From: Chromera velia
Taxonomy: Eukaryota; Sar; Chromeraceae
DNA: 18,447 nt
NCBI GenBank assembly: GCA_018398765.1
Contig: JAHBMJ010002490.1
Location: 1 to 18,447, forward strand
Direction: 5' to 3'
Shown: one piece after another, positions 17,780 through 18,447 of the stretch
How positions within the stretch are numbered: the first letter of the stretch is position 1
Layout of the letters: the number at the start of each line of letters is the position of its first letter
Notes under the pieces: model-generated
Seen by the model: only the letters and a program-made list of their open reading frames with translations
Told to the model about the DNA's origin: nothing
Databases searched by the model: none
Translations under genes and position numbers: made by a program

Positions 17780-18447
17780 CAAGGCCGTCTGATTCATTTG
17801 AAGGTGAAAGAGGCAGAGAAAAAGGCAAGACATGTTCCGAACCCTTCTCACCCTCTACAAAAAGAATGTGTCAAACTGAGAAGGGAAAGAGCTCGACTGT
17901 TTGCAGCAAAAAGGAGTAAGCTCAAGTAACAGACAGCAGAGAGGCTAGCTAGAGAAGCAGCAGTTGACCCCTCAAAAGTTTGGCAATGGAACAGGAAAAT
18001 CAAAACATAGAGGGGAGGGGATAATAAACCCGCTGCATCTTCTTTTACTCAGTAACTGTTCTGGGCAGGGGTCTTTGACGGTCCTGGTCTTCCGTCTGTA
18101 CTTGTTGGTCTGGCCTTCCCCCCTCCTTCTCAACCCGCCTTCTCTATTAATACACATGATCGAGGAAACACTGAAAAGAATTGACCCAAAGAAGGCGTTA
18201 GGTTTAGATGGGGTTGGCCCCTGTCACCTCTCGTTATGTTTTGGTTTTTCTCCTCTCTCCCGCTTGCTGCTCTTTGTCTTTTTTAATTTGTTTCACCTTT
18301 TTTCTTTTTGGCCTGAACGCTGGAATGTATTGCGTATTGCTCCCGTCCCCAAGGGCCCGCCGAGTTTCGACTATAACGAATGGCGCCCGATCCACATTGT
18401 GGGGCTTCTGGGTAAGATTTTTGCTTTATTGATGGACTCAAAGATCA
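17780..18447 (+). pseudogene. Non-LTR (LINE-type) retrotransposon remnant, partial reverse transcriptase
   Basis: One frame gives a basic helical linker typical of the region before a LINE reverse transcriptase (ECVKLRRERARLFAAKRSKL, then VWQWNRKIKT). It is broken by TAA 17927, TAG 18008 and TAA 18053. Around 18150 the reading frame shifts. From ATG 18156 the new frame reads LKRIDPKKALGLDGVGP, a Trp-containing segment, IAPVPKGP, and YNEWRPIHIVGLLGKIFALL. These match the early reverse-transcriptase motifs (K-x-G-x-D-G, then P-x-x-K and N-x-x-R-P-I-x-x-x-x-x-x-x-K). The frame is still open at the window end, so the catalytic YxDD region is not seen. The element is dead at least in this part. 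The clade cannot be named from this fragment. Confidence 0.8.

Overview
This window looks like eukaryotic nuclear DNA, most likely from a protist. The main gene has GT-AG introns, simple repeats are abundant, and several transposable-element remnants are present. A long helical-repeat protein ending in a RAP domain is typical of alveolates (apicomplexans, chromerids, dinoflagellates) and green algae. A chromerid such as Chromera is my best guess, at moderate to low confidence. No bacterial operons, tRNA genes, rRNA genes or CRISPR arrays were seen.

Layout. Positions 1-320 are microsatellite (TGAG, TC and TG tracts). Positions 394-741 are probably the last coding exon of a gene that begins outside the window. 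Positions 742-1401 hold no gene but have a cluster of GGTTAC motifs. Positions 1402-2072 look like decayed coding sequence. Positions 2328-3314 are a 987-bp Tc1/mariner-like inverted-repeat element with a TA duplication. Positions 3317-4176 are intergenic and AT-rich. Positions 4177-8833 are the one convincing complete gene: three exons, about 1206 residues, with a presequence-like N-terminus, OPR-like helical repeats and a C-terminal RAP domain split by the second intron. It probably encodes an organellar RNA-binding protein.

Positions 8993-17612 are the most unusual part, a very long inverted-repeat structure. Left arm (8993-12338) and right arm (14960-17612) are inverted copies, alike over about 2.5 kb and separated by about 2.6 kb of unique DNA. 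The unique core carries two divergent, unrecognised genes: L on the minus strand and R on the plus strand. Each appears to splice outward from a phase-2 donor just outside its arm to the same acceptor inside the arm. If so, two different proteins share one short C-terminal exon supplied by the inverted repeats. Both genes carry one in-frame TAG. The left arm also holds an 868-bp hAT-like insertion with a perfect 8-bp target duplication, and the right arm preserves the empty site. No transposase was recognised.

Positions about 17780-18447 are a damaged non-LTR (LINE-type) retrotransposon with a reverse-transcriptase N-terminal region that runs off the window.

The RAP gene ends about 160 bp from the outer end of the left arm. 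There is no sign that it works together with the mobile DNA. All gene models are read by eye and have no transcript support.
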